Numbered from the stretch's first letter, positions 53,763 through 61,892 are shown. The stretch: 63,351 bases of DNA from Geobacter sp. UBA2189 (GCA_002328035.1 DCVL01000061.1:1-63351); one strand, 5' to 3'. Translations and numbers: made by a program. The notes: a model not told the origin generated them from the sequence alone.

Positions 53763-55139
53763 CTAAAGCCCTCCAACGGTTCGTTTGCGAACAGGGTGAT
53801 CCTGAAAGTCATTTTCCCATGCCTGATCGGCAATCTCTGCATAATTTTCAGAATATTCATCCATCTTGTCTGCCAGAGCTGTAAAGATCTCTTCAGCACC
53901 CGGATGGGTTGGATAAACCCCCTTGGAGTTGAAAAATTCACGTCCATAATCAGGATGGTCAATCAGCATACAGGGACGCAAAAGGTTATCATGCTCTCCC
54001 TGCTTTTCACGTATAGCACTGAAGAGGGGGGATGAGAGCGCATCTTTCAGCGTGGTCTTTCTTATATTGTCCGATGCAAAATGGCAAAAAACACAGGGTT
54101 CGACATCCCCATTGGCATTTATATGCAGATATTTTCTGCCGCCGGCAAGACATCCTGATATAAGAGGCCCGTCATTCCAGAAATCAACAAAAAGCATCGG
54201 CTTGGTGGCACGAAAACCGATTGTAGACCGGCGCAACTGATCACGCTGTTCCGGAGAAGGCATCAAGGCGGTATCAGGATGCCTGCCAACCGGCACATAT
54301 GAGAACAGCCAGAGGGCAAATACTCCCTGTTTCAGAAGAAAATCAATATAGCTCGGATCCGTTATGATATCGGTATTTTTACTGGAATGAGTAAATGAGC
54401 CACAAAATGAAAGGCCGTTCTCACGCATCAGTCGCATTGCATTCATAACCTTGTTGAAATGCCCTGCACCACGGCGTTCATCGGTTTCCTTCTCGTACCC
54501 TTCAAGCGAAAATGCTGGCATTACGTTACCGACTTCAATCAGTCGCCTGACCATATCATCATCAATAAGGCCGCCGTGGGTAAATACCAGAAAGGCCATA
54601 TCGCTATGTTTTTTGAAAATATCAAAGATGTCATCCTTAAAGAAAGGTTCTCCACCCGAGATAACAGCAAAATAGTTACCCATCTCCTTCATCTGGATAA
54701 GCAGAGAATCAATCTCGTCAAGTGTCAGCTCAAGAGATTTGTTATAATCTCCGGCATAACAACCATAGCAGGAGAGATTACAACGCATGGTAACGGATAT
54801 AACCACAGTTGAAGGCGGGTAGAATCCATTCTGTTCAGCCCATTCTTTTCGTTTGTTTGTGCCAGACAACAGGTGGTTTATTGCAAGATTGGTTATCCAT
54901 TTATCACGCTGATTAGGATGAAGTTCCTTTAAAATACGCCTGGGAAACTCTATTGATGGGTGCTTCTGCTGGATAAGATTCCGAATCCAGCGAATCCGTT
55001 TTTTATAGTAATCCTTCTTCGGAATAAGCTCCATAAGATGGGTCATCTTGATTAAGGTCTCATCAGAGGAGCTAGTTGCCATGTTGAGCAGATACGAGAC
55101 CAACTTGTCACGAGTATATGATGTAAATGATTGAAGCAT
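53763..55139 (-). CDS. Radical SAM protein, SPASM-like (4)
   Basis: 458 residues and no B12-binding domain. CxxxCxxC lies in SVTMRCNLSCYGCYAGDYN (about residues 115-125), GGEP in AVISGGEPFFKDD, and a C-terminal cysteine set (CLAGGRKYLHINANGDVEPCVFCHFA, near residue 325) is typical of an auxiliary Fe-S site. The N-terminal 100 residues are helical and unusual. Its substrate is unknown; it is a different type from the three B12 ones. Confidence 0.85.
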   Translation of the reverse strand: MLQSFTSYTRDKLVSYLLNMATSSSDETLIKMTHLMELIPKKDYYKKRIRWIRNLIQQKHPSIEFPRRILKELHPNQRDKWITNLAINHLLSGTNKRKEWAEQNGFYPPSTVVISVTMRCNLSCYGCYAGDYNKSLELTLDEIDSLLIQMKEMGNYFAVISGGEPFFKDDIFDIFKKHSDMAFLVFTHGGLIDDDMVRRLIEVGNVMPAFSLEGYEKETDERRGAGHFNKVMNAMRLMRENGLSFCGSFTHSSKNTDIITDPSYIDFLLKQGVFALWLFSYVPVGRHPDTALMPSPEQRDQLRRSTIGFRATKPMLFVDFWNDGPLISGCLAGGRKYLHINANGDVEPCVFCHFASDNIRKTTLKDALSSPLFSAIREKQGEHDNLLRPCMLIDHPDYGREFFNSKGVYPTHPGAEEIFTALADKMDEYSENYAEIADQAWENDFQDHPVRKRTVGGL

Positions 55140-55150
55140 TTACCGCCTCT

Positions 55151-55813
55151 CTACATATATCTTAAAAATGTCATACAGATATTCCAGGTATCCCGTACCG
55201 GACGGTAGTGGCTTGTTGCACGACCATCCGCAACTCTGGCAGGTACAGGTATGGATCCCAATGTAAAACCGGATTTCCATCCCTTCATCAAAATTTCCAT
55301 TTCAAGGTCGTAACCTGTCTTTTCCAGATGAAGGGTCTTGAGCAAATCTGCGCTATAATACCTGAAACCGGACTGGCTGTCAGCAATTTCGAATCCTGTA
55401 GCCTTTTTCAAGCACCATACCCCGAAACGGTTCCATACCTTGCGGAGACCAGCCATCTCCTCAAACTGGCTATGCCTCGAAGCCAACAGACAGCCAAAGT
55501 CCCCTTTTACAGCCGCACCAAGCAGAAGCGGAATTGCCGTTGGATCATGCTGCCCATCAGCATCAAGCGTTATCAGCGAATCAAAACCGTTGCTGATCGC
55601 CCAATCAAAACCTGTGCGTAAAGCTGCCCCTTTGCCCATATTTGATGAATGGGAGAGGAGTGTAAGTTCGAGTCCTTCAAGGGCAGCAACAGTAGCATCC
55701 GTAGAGCCATCATCAACTACAATCAGCGGCAGTCGATGTTGCATGCACTCCTCTACAACTCTACGGATTGTCTCTACGGCATTAAAGGCCGGTATCAGGA
55801 TGCAGGCTGCCAC
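55151..55813 (-). CDS. GT2 family glycosyltransferase
   Basis: 220 residues. GT-A fold with VVDDGSTDATVAAL, the metal-binding TLDADGQHDP and the SGFRYYSADLL acceptor region. It resembles polyprenyl-phosphate sugar transferases (DPM1-like) but has no TM tail. Its end lies 11 nt before the radical SAM gene, and its start overlaps the deacetylase by 19 nt. It may glycosylate the lipid product. Confidence 0.85.
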   Translation of the reverse strand: MAACILIPAFNAVETIRRVVEECMQHRLPLIVVDDGSTDATVAALEGLELTLLSHSSNMGKGAALRTGFDWAISNGFDSLITLDADGQHDPTAIPLLLGAAVKGDFGCLLASRHSQFEEMAGLRKVWNRFGVWCLKKATGFEIADSQSGFRYYSADLLKTLHLEKTGYDLEMEILMKGWKSGFTLGSIPVPARVADGRATSHYRPVRDTWNICMTFLRYM

Positions 55814-56646
55814 GTTTTGACAATTTCTCCCAACGGTTTAAATCTGAATTCTGAAAAAAGCCTCTGTAAGCGGTCTTCAGAGCTGGTTCGTGAACCATAT
55901 GTAGCAAACCCCTGAAATACCCCAAGATTAAGACGAGGGCCTTCAGGGTCAAGCTCCCTTGGATGTACAAAGATAACAGCAGGTTGGCCTCTATCTGCAT
56001 ATCTCCTTATAGTGGCCTGAATTATGGATAAAGGGAAAAACCTGAATCCCCATCCGCCTCCAGTAGGAAGATTTATAAACGGCGTCTTTGTAACTATAGG
56101 TGGAACTTCCCATATATTTACCGCTTCCGTCTCAATTATGTGTGGGTATCGAGGACCATTTGGCTCACCAATAGCTGGCAATGGTGTCAGACTGCTATCA
56201 TACAGATATCCCGACTCAGCCAGTATCTTAAATGCCCATGGTGTATTCAGTCGTGATAAAGACCAGCGTGGCGCCCTGAAACCAACTGGTTTGCAGCCTG
56301 TTTGACCTTCAATTACCGAGGCAGTTCTTTCAAGCTCTTCCATGAATTCATCATGGCTCAGTTCAGTAACCAATCTGTGCGACCAGCCGTGTGAAGCTAT
56401 CTCATGCCCATTATCTGCTATTTTGTAGAGCAGTTCAGGATACTGAGCAGCTACAGAACCAAGCACAAAAAATGTTGCACATATATTATGGCGACGAAGA
56501 AGTGCAAGAATGTTCCCCGTGGCCTCAACAACCCTGCCACCTGCCTCTATACCGGACGGCAGCTTAACGCCGCATACATGGTACCAGTCTTCCAGATCAA
56601 CAGTAATGGAGTGAAAGGATTCAACTGTAGAGAGAAGAGGAAACAT
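55795..56646 (-). CDS. Polysaccharide deacetylase, XrtA/PEP-CTERM-associated type (DUF3473)
   Basis: 283 residues. NodB-fold deacetylase with TVDLEDWYH at the N-terminus, the metal site SHGWSHRLV, and FRAPRWSL. The C-terminal DUF3473 part ends VIFVHPRELDPEGPRL. Relatives occur in exopolysaccharide and PEP-CTERM loci, but no exosortase is in the window. First gene of the lipid cluster proper. The only promoter near it predicts a start of transcription at or near the ATG. Confidence 0.87.
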   Translation of the reverse strand: MFPLLSTVESFHSITVDLEDWYHVCGVKLPSGIEAGGRVVEATGNILALLRRHNICATFFVLGSVAAQYPELLYKIADNGHEIASHGWSHRLVTELSHDEFMEELERTASVIEGQTGCKPVGFRAPRWSLSRLNTPWAFKILAESGYLYDSSLTPLPAIGEPNGPRYPHIIETEAVNIWEVPPIVTKTPFINLPTGGGWGFRFFPLSIIQATIRRYADRGQPAVIFVHPRELDPEGPRLNLGVFQGFATYGSRTSSEDRLQRLFSEFRFKPLGEIVKTWQPAS

Positions 56647-56648
56647 TC

Positions 56649-56681
56649 GCTCTTTTTAGAGCACCTTTTGAATAGAGTCAA
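56649..56681 (-). promoter_or_regulatory. Candidate promoter and dyad before the lipid cluster
   Basis: Minus-strand TTGACT, 17 nt, TAAAAA (56653-56681). The -10 overlaps a perfect dyad GCTCT-AAAA-AGAGC (56649-56662) just before the deacetylase ATG. The dyad could be an operator, or an RNA hairpin. The -35 sits inside the 3' end of the Cas6-like gene. Confidence 0.4.
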
Positions 56682-57562
56682 GAAATCGGAGTGATATTGT
56701 ATGCCCCCATACCATATGAGGCTCCTTTGCCAAGATGAAACATACACCCTAATCTTAATAGCGAGCCTAATTCATCAAAAGCGCCGGTTAATTCAAATGA
56801 ACCAGTTACTCCTCTGGCAGTGATCTTACCATCAGCTTCGGAGGCTGTTATCTTTACAATTTTCACATCTTCAGCCAGTTCGACAAGATTTTTAAACTGA
56901 TCATAACTGTTAAAAACACCGTAATACGAAAAAAGCGAAGATATACGGCGTAACATGGAACGTATAAACTGTGCAGACTCAAACCTGCGCAGTTCACAGC
57001 CATTATGCATGATTCTTAAAGGGGATTGAATATCTATTCTAACGCGTTTACAGGCATTAAACTGACAACTATAGATGGCAAGAAGCTCTTTAGCAGAAAG
57101 TATCGGAATATTAACACTTTCTCCTTCGCAACTTAAATCAAGTGCGCTCTCTTTATTCTGATAATCAAGGGTAACTACCCGGCATGATTCCCTGACACCT
57201 GCAAGTTCATCAAGAACTGATAATAAGATAGTTAGATGGATGGAAGCTGTTCCCATAAGGGTTAGCAGGAAGCTCTCCGGTTGTCTGTCAGACCTTGAGA
57301 CTTTTTCAAAGATATATGGGAGTCCAGGTTTCTGGTATCTGCGAACAATTTCCGGATCGAAGGAAAGCTGCCTTCCTGTCAAAGGGGGAATCGGACAGAC
57401 CTGGCTTTTATCACATTTTTTACAGACAGCACCCGGATAACAGCAATAGAGCTTGTGTAGAGTTTCCTCAAATAAGCGACCCTTGCCTTTTAGAACAGGC
57501 ATAATAGCTTCCAGAGACTTTGGCTTAGGAGTTATGATTAGCCTTACAATGTTCAAGTCCAT
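56678..57562 (-). CDS. Orphan Cas6-like RAMP-superfamily protein
   Basis: 294 residues. The C-terminal Gly-rich loop of Cas6-type RAMPs is visible (LGCMFHLGKGASYGMGAYNI), as is the N-terminal cysteine group CYPGAVCKKCDKSQVCP of the PF10040 type. No repeats, spacers or other cas genes are in the window, so this is either a solitary pre-crRNA nuclease or a RAMP repurposed for another RNA. I start at the ATG at 57562 (MDLNIVRLIITP), where the fold should begin; it has no ribosome site. Confidence 0.75.
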   Translation of the reverse strand: MDLNIVRLIITPKPKSLEAIMPVLKGKGRLFEETLHKLYCCYPGAVCKKCDKSQVCPIPPLTGRQLSFDPEIVRRYQKPGLPYIFEKVSRSDRQPESFLLTLMGTASIHLTILLSVLDELAGVRESCRVVTLDYQNKESALDLSCEGESVNIPILSAKELLAIYSCQFNACKRVRIDIQSPLRIMHNGCELRRFESAQFIRSMLRRISSLFSYYGVFNSYDQFKNLVELAEDVKIVKITASEADGKITARGVTGSFELTGAFDELGSLLRLGCMFHLGKGASYGMGAYNITPIS

Positions 57563-57593
57563 AAAAAGCGGGGCGACCGTTGCCGATCGCCCC
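57563..57593 (-). terminator. Terminator of frdCAB, touching the Cas6-like start codon
   Basis: Stem GGGGCGA / TCGCCCC (minus strand) with an inner C-G extension, then GCTTTTT. The last T is the base before the ATG of the Cas6-like gene. Confidence 0.85.
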
Positions 57594-57621
57594 AATTACT
57601 CCATATTCAGCAAATATAAAA

Positions 57622-58377
57622 TCAGAATTGAGCTTTAAAATATTCCCTGTTCATACGTGCGATAAACTTGACGTTGATGCCTTTAGGACAGGCAGCCTGA
57701 CACTCATAGTGGTTCGTGCAGTTGCCAAAGTTGTTATCCTTCATGGCCTGAACCATGTTCAGAACACGCTGCTTAGCTTCTGGCCTGCCCTGCGGCAATA
57801 CCGCAAACTGAGAGACCTTTGCGCCGGTAAAGAGCATTGCTGCTCCGTTAGGGCAACCGGCAACACAGGCACCACAACCGATACACTCAGCAGCATCCAT
57901 GGATTCATCGGCAGCTGGCTTTGGTATCAGTGTAGAGTTTGCATCAGGAACACCACCGGTATGGCAGGAGGTGTAACCACCAGCCTGAATAATTCTGTCC
58001 AGAGCCGAACGATCAACGACCAGATCCTTCAGAAGCGGGAAGGCACGTGCACGCCAAGGCTCAACATAGATGGTATCACCATCCTTAAACTTACGCATAT
58101 GCAACTGGCAGACTGTGGTGCGTTCCTGCCCACCATGAGCCATACCGTTGATAACCTGGGAACACATACCGCAGATACCTTCACGGCAGTCATGGTCAAA
58201 GTTAACCGGCTCTTTACCGGCATGGATCAGATCCTCGTTAAGGACATCCAGCATCTCCAGGAAGGAATGATGCCCTGTAATCCCTTTAACCGTATAGTTT
58301 TCAAATTTGCCAGTGTCGTTGGCGTTTTTCTGGCGCCACACGACAAGGTTGATAGTCATGGTCTTGTGATCGCTCAT
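57622..58377 (-). CDS. frdB: Fumarate reductase/succinate dehydrogenase iron-sulfur subunit
   Basis: 251 residues that pass electrons between the flavin and the quinone site. The [2Fe-2S] ligands are in CREGICGMCSQVING plus CQLHM, the [4Fe-4S] set is CIGCGACVAGCP and the [3Fe-4S] set CTNHYECQAACP. All are intact. Overlaps the frdA stop by 1 nt. In Geobacter the enzyme is reported to work in both directions, which I assume here by similarity. Confidence 0.96.
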   Translation of the reverse strand: MSDHKTMTINLVVWRQKNANDTGKFENYTVKGITGHHSFLEMLDVLNEDLIHAGKEPVNFDHDCREGICGMCSQVINGMAHGGQERTTVCQLHMRKFKDGDTIYVEPWRARAFPLLKDLVVDRSALDRIIQAGGYTSCHTGGVPDANSTLIPKPAADESMDAAECIGCGACVAGCPNGAAMLFTGAKVSQFAVLPQGRPEAKQRVLNMVQAMKDNNFGNCTNHYECQAACPKGINVKFIARMNREYFKAQF

Positions 58378-60293
58378 TATTTGTAGCTCCTTACGGCGAG
58401 ATGGATGTTCTCGAATTTGAGGGGTTCCTTATGAAGTTCTGGTTCCTTGTTTTCCCCTTTGTACTCCCATGCTGCGGCATAGCAGAAATCAGCGTCATTA
58501 CGCTTGGCTTCACCGTCATCATACTGGTGTTCTACACGGAAGTGGCCACCACAGGACTCTTCACGATTTAATGCATCACGAACAAGCAGAGGCCCAAACT
58601 CAAAGAAGTCCTGGGTACGCCAAGCAGCTTCAAGTTGCTGGTTAAACTCGGCGCCGGTACCTGCAACTTTGACATTCTGCAGGAATTCCTGATGCAATTC
58701 AGGAATCTTTTTAAGGTTTTCTTCCAAAGATTCTTTTGAACGTCCCATACCACAATTGTTCCACATAAGGCGACCAAGCTCACGCATGTAGTGAGTTGGC
58801 GTCTCCTTGCCTTTAACATTGAGCAACTTGTTAATACGTTCTTTTACCTCGTCAGCAGACTGTTTGAACTCTGACGGATCGGTAGAAGTACCATATGGCT
58901 TGATTGAGGCAAGATAACCACCAATTGTGTATGGAATGACGAAGTATCCGTCAGCCAGACCCTGCATCAGGGCTGAAGCGCCAAGACGGTTAGCGCCGTG
59001 AACCGAGAAGTTAGCCTCACCCAGCACAAAGAGGCCTGGAATGTTGCTCATCAGGTTGTAATCAACCCAGAGTCCACCCATTGCATAGTGTGGAGCAGGG
59101 TAGATACGCATCGGACGCTTGTAACCATCTTCATCAGTAATCTTCTCATACATCTCGAAGAGGTTGCCGTAACGTTCCTTAATCTTGGCAGCGCCAACCC
59201 TCTTGATAGAGGTTGAGAAGTCAAGATAAACACCACGACCACCAGGTCCGACACCACGCTCATCATCACACTGCTCTTTGGCAGCACGGGATGCGATATC
59301 ACGTGGAGCCAGGTTACCGAAGGAAGGATATTTGCGCTCCAGATAGTAATCACGATCCTCTTCAGGAATATCATTAGGATGCTTGCCACAGTCTTCCTTC
59401 TTCTTGGGCACCCAAACGCGACCATCGTTACGCAGAGATTCTGACATCAGTGTCAGCTTGGACTGATATTCGCCAGACTGAGGAATACAGGTCGGGTGAA
59501 TCTGTGTGTAACAAGGGTTTGCAAAGAAAGCGCCCTTTTTGTGAGCAGCCCAGTTTGCAGTTACAGAACTGTTTTTGGCCATTGTAGCCAGATAGAACAC
59601 GTTTACATAGCCACCAGTTGCGAGACAGACTGCATCAGCAGCGTAAGACTCAATCTCACCGGTTACCAGGTTACGACAGGTGATACCACGGGCAACACCA
59701 TCGACAACGACAAGATCCATCATTTCACGACGGGTGTACATCTGAACAGTACCGGCCTTGATCTGACGGGAGAGTGCGGAATAAGCACCCAAAAGTAGCT
59801 GCTGGCCTGTCTGGCCACGAGCAAAGAATGTACGGGAAACCTGGGCGCCACCGAAGGAGCGGTTATCCAGGTAACCAGCATAATCGCGGGCGAATGGAAC
59901 ACCTTGGGCAACACACTGGTCAATAATATTGTTCGATACCTGAGCCAGACGCCAGACATCCGCCTCACGGGCACGGAAGTCACCGCCTTTTATGGTATCA
60001 TAGAAGAGACGATAGACTGAGTCGCCGTCACTTGGGTAGTTTTTGGCTGCGTTAATACCACCCTGGGCAGCAATTGAGTGTGCGCGACGTGGGGAGTCCT
60101 GGTAACAGAACGCCATAACGTTGTAACCCAGCTCACCGAGTGATGCAGCTGCAGCTCCGCCGGCAAGACCGGTACCTACCATAATAATAGTGTACTTACG
60201 CTTGTTGGAAGGGTTAACCAGCTTCAGATCGAAGCGGTACTTATCCCAACTTTGTTGAATCGGTCCGGTTGGACTTTTGCCATCAAGAATCAC
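58377..60293 (-). CDS. frdA: Fumarate reductase/succinate dehydrogenase flavoprotein subunit
   Basis: 638 residues, the catalytic subunit with covalent FAD. The dinucleotide motif is VGTGLAGGAAAASLGELGY near residue 40, the flavinylated His lies in RRAHSIAAQGGINAAKN, and the active-site region HPTCIPQSGEY plus the C-terminal ESCGGHFRVEHQYDDGEAKRND are present. Long form, typical of the Bacteroidetes/epsilon-like type B group. Confidence 0.96.
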   Translation of the reverse strand: MILDGKSPTGPIQQSWDKYRFDLKLVNPSNKRKYTIIMVGTGLAGGAAAASLGELGYNVMAFCYQDSPRRAHSIAAQGGINAAKNYPSDGDSVYRLFYDTIKGGDFRAREADVWRLAQVSNNIIDQCVAQGVPFARDYAGYLDNRSFGGAQVSRTFFARGQTGQQLLLGAYSALSRQIKAGTVQMYTRREMMDLVVVDGVARGITCRNLVTGEIESYAADAVCLATGGYVNVFYLATMAKNSSVTANWAAHKKGAFFANPCYTQIHPTCIPQSGEYQSKLTLMSESLRNDGRVWVPKKKEDCGKHPNDIPEEDRDYYLERKYPSFGNLAPRDIASRAAKEQCDDERGVGPGGRGVYLDFSTSIKRVGAAKIKERYGNLFEMYEKITDEDGYKRPMRIYPAPHYAMGGLWVDYNLMSNIPGLFVLGEANFSVHGANRLGASALMQGLADGYFVIPYTIGGYLASIKPYGTSTDPSEFKQSADEVKERINKLLNVKGKETPTHYMRELGRLMWNNCGMGRSKESLEENLKKIPELHQEFLQNVKVAGTGAEFNQQLEAAWRTQDFFEFGPLLVRDALNREESCGGHFRVEHQYDDGEAKRNDADFCYAAAWEYKGENKEPELHKEPLKFENIHLAVRSYK

Positions 60294-60303
60294 GGTATCC
60301 CCC

Positions 60304-60972
60304 TTAACCTTTTATTATTCCAAGCAGAATAGAAAGCGGTATGGACGCAAAGCCCAGAAAAAGAACCAGGGCTACAAAGCGGCCTACAGTAGTAATTGTT
60401 GGCAAGGTGCTGTCATTTGCCTGACCAATTGTCTGGAAAAAGCTCTGGATACCATGATAGAGGTGCAGGAAAAGTACCGCAACAAAAGCCACATAAATAC
60501 CAGCCCCAACAAATGATGTAAAACTGGAGGCAACCATTGCAAACACATCAAAATGGCCGGAAGCATCAGTAACAAGCTTGAGACCGGGAGTAGACCTGAA
60601 GGTAAAATGCAACAAGTGGTAAACAATAAAGACGAAAAGCAGTGAGCCTGTCCAGATCATGTTCTCGCTAGAGAAAGTAGCTTTACGATTTGCCTTAAGA
60701 GCATACTGGGATGTACGACCTACTCTGTTTTCAAGGGTAAGCTGAATACCGTAGATGACATGCACAACAAACAACGCCAGCATTACTGCCCTGAATGCAA
60801 CAATAATAGGCAGAGGCATGCTGTGCAGATGTTCGGCATATGAGTTGATACCGCTTGGGCCGACGAAAATGGAACTGTTACCGAGAAGATGTATAATCGT
60901 AAACAGGATCATACTGCCACCTGTCACGGCCATAATCATCTTCCTGCCGATGGATGTGTTCAGAAATTCCAT
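60304..60972 (-). CDS. frdC: Fumarate reductase/succinate dehydrogenase cytochrome b subunit
   Basis: 222 residues with five TM helices, as in type B SQR/QFR with two b hemes. Candidate heme ligands are His in TIIHLLGN, VVHVIYG, HLLHFTFRS and HLYHGIQS. I start at the ATG at 60972 (MEFLNTSIGRK) with GGGAG 5 nt upstream. First structural gene of frdCAB. Confidence 0.94.
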   Translation of the reverse strand: MEFLNTSIGRKMIMAVTGGSMILFTIIHLLGNSSIFVGPSGINSYAEHLHSMPLPIIVAFRAVMLALFVVHVIYGIQLTLENRVGRTSQYALKANRKATFSSENMIWTGSLLFVFIVYHLLHFTFRSTPGLKLVTDASGHFDVFAMVASSFTSFVGAGIYVAFVAVLFLHLYHGIQSFFQTIGQANDSTLPTITTVGRFVALVLFLGFASIPLSILLGIIKG

Positions 60973-61045
60973 AAACTCCCTTCCTTTATGATGTAGTGTT
61001 GAAGCCAAATGTGTAACAACGAAAAGGCCAAACAGATGGATTGAT

Positions 61046-61093
61046 TCAGTCGTGTGGCGGACCCCGCCAGTTTAGCTTGCGATAATTCTGCAT
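61046..61093 (-). CDS. Leader mini-ORF upstream of frdC, 15 aa
   Basis: An exact AAGGAGG ribosome site, 6 nt before an ATG, opens the peptide MQNYRKLNWRGPPHD, then TGA. It lies in the frd leader, 73 nt before frdC. It has the look of a regulatory or small structural peptide. No run of one amino acid suggests classical attenuation. Confidence 0.45.
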   Translation of the reverse strand: MQNYRKLNWRGPPHD

Positions 61094-61171
61094 GGGAAGC
61101 CTCCTTGTGGGGTAGGTATACCGGTAGATACTGGTTAAATGCTGAATAAATGCAGACAAAATCAATGCCGT

Positions 61172-61200
61172 ATACTAAACGCCGTTTTAGTAAATTGCAA
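61172..61200 (-). promoter_or_regulatory. frd promoter with dyad operator
   Basis: Minus-strand TTGCAA, 17 nt, TAGTAT. A perfect dyad TACTAAA-ACGGCG-TTTAGTA (61173-61192) covers the spacer and most of the -10, ideal for a repressor. The gap from 60973 to 61333 holds this promoter, the mini-ORF and the tRNA-Leu promoter. Confidence 0.6.
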
Positions 61201-61291
61201 GGATTTTATTGTATACAGCATGCAATCTACCGGAAGACAACCGCTGTTTGCACATTCAATTCAAAAAACCGACAGGCCAAACTAAAGCTGG

Positions 61292-61320
61292 TAGACATCA
61301 TTTAAAACCCATGATATATA
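61292..61320 (+). promoter_or_regulatory. Promoter for tRNA-Leu(UAA)
   Basis: TAGACA, 17 nt, TATATA. The -10 ends 13 nt before the tRNA 5' end, the normal distance. Confidence 0.6.
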
Positions 61321-61333
61321 GGACGTCCTTTTC

Positions 61334-61420
61334 GCGGGCATGGTGGAATAGGTAGACACAAGAGACTTAAAATCTCTCGGGGGCAACCCTGTGCCGGTTC
61401 GAGTCCGGCTGCCCGCACCA
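61334..61420 (+). tRNA. tRNA-Leu (UAA)
   Basis: 87 nt with encoded CCA and a type II long variable arm. Acceptor stem GCGGGCA/TGCCCGC, anticodon stem AGAGA/TCTCT around CTTAAAA (anticodon TAA), T-loop TTCGAGT. Second tRNA-Leu of the window; no clear terminator follows it. Confidence 0.97.
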
Positions 61421-61466
61421 CGCACACCTTTCTTCAGCTTTTTTATTTAAATCACAAAATTTTATT

Positions 61467-61522
61467 AAAAGTTGACGATTTTCCAACTTTTCTCTTTTGT
61501 TATTAAAAAGTTGTGTTATAAG
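61467..61522 (+). promoter_or_regulatory. Control region of the second HU gene
   Basis: An inverted repeat AAAAGTTG / CAACTTTT (61467-61491) and a third direct copy AAAAGTTG at 61506-61513 flank an extended -10 TGT-TATAAG (61514-61522). The repeats could be sites for an autoregulating factor. The gap has no other structure I can support. Confidence 0.4.
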
Positions 61523-61554
61523 GCTTTCATCAATTATCTCCAGAGGGAGGCTCT

Positions 61555-61854
61555 ATGAAGAAATCTGAACTTGTTGCAAAGATGGCTGAAGGGGCTGGAC
61601 TTACCAAGGTACAAGCAGAGAAGGCTCTGGCAAGTTTTGTTGCCAGCGTAACCACTGCATTGACAGCTGGTGACAAGGTTACACTGGTAGGGTTCGGCAC
61701 ATTCTCAACTATCAACCGCAAAGCTCGCACAGGCCGTAATCCTCAAACAGGCAAGCCGATCAAGATCGCTGCAAAAACTTCAGGCAAGTTTTCTCCTGGC
61801 AAGGCACTTAAAGACATTGCTGCAAAAAAGGCTGCCAAGCCAAAGAAAAAATAG
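61555..61854 (+). CDS. hup: HU family DNA-binding protein, second copy
   Basis: 99 residues with the same fold as the first copy: MKKSELVAKMAEGAGLTKVQAEKAL, the signature VGFGTFSTINRKARTGRNPQTG, and a longer basic lysine-rich tail (AAKKAAKPKKK) absent from the first. GAGGGAGG precedes the ATG. The tail could change DNA-binding strength or dimer choice. A terminator follows 7 nt after the stop. Confidence 0.95.
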   Translation: MKKSELVAKMAEGAGLTKVQAEKALASFVASVTTALTAGDKVTLVGFGTFSTINRKARTGRNPQTGKPIKIAAKTSGKFSPGKALKDIAAKKAAKPKKK

Positions 61855-61860
61855 TAAACA

Positions 61861-61892
61861 AAAAAAGACCCCATCAAACGGGGTCTTTTTTT
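61861..61892. terminator. Bidirectional terminator after the second HU gene
   Basis: AAAAAAGACCCC / GGGGTCTTTTTTT with a 7-nt loop; symmetric, so it also serves the convergent flavoprotein gene. Confidence 0.88.

Noticed and set aside
40092..56646. Naming the cluster an aryl polyene or ladderane locus
   Set aside because: No ammonia lyase, aryl-CoA ligase or methyltransferase expected of aryl polyenes, and no product data for ladderanes. The similarity is in layout only, so I kept it as unknown.
57562..57595. Longer Cas6-like start from TTG at 57595
   Set aside because: It would put the first 11 codons into the terminator stem of frdCAB, with no ribosome site and no family support.
56678..57621. 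CRISPR array next to the Cas6-like gene
   Set aside because: I looked for regularly spaced repeats on both sides and across neighbouring gaps and found none.
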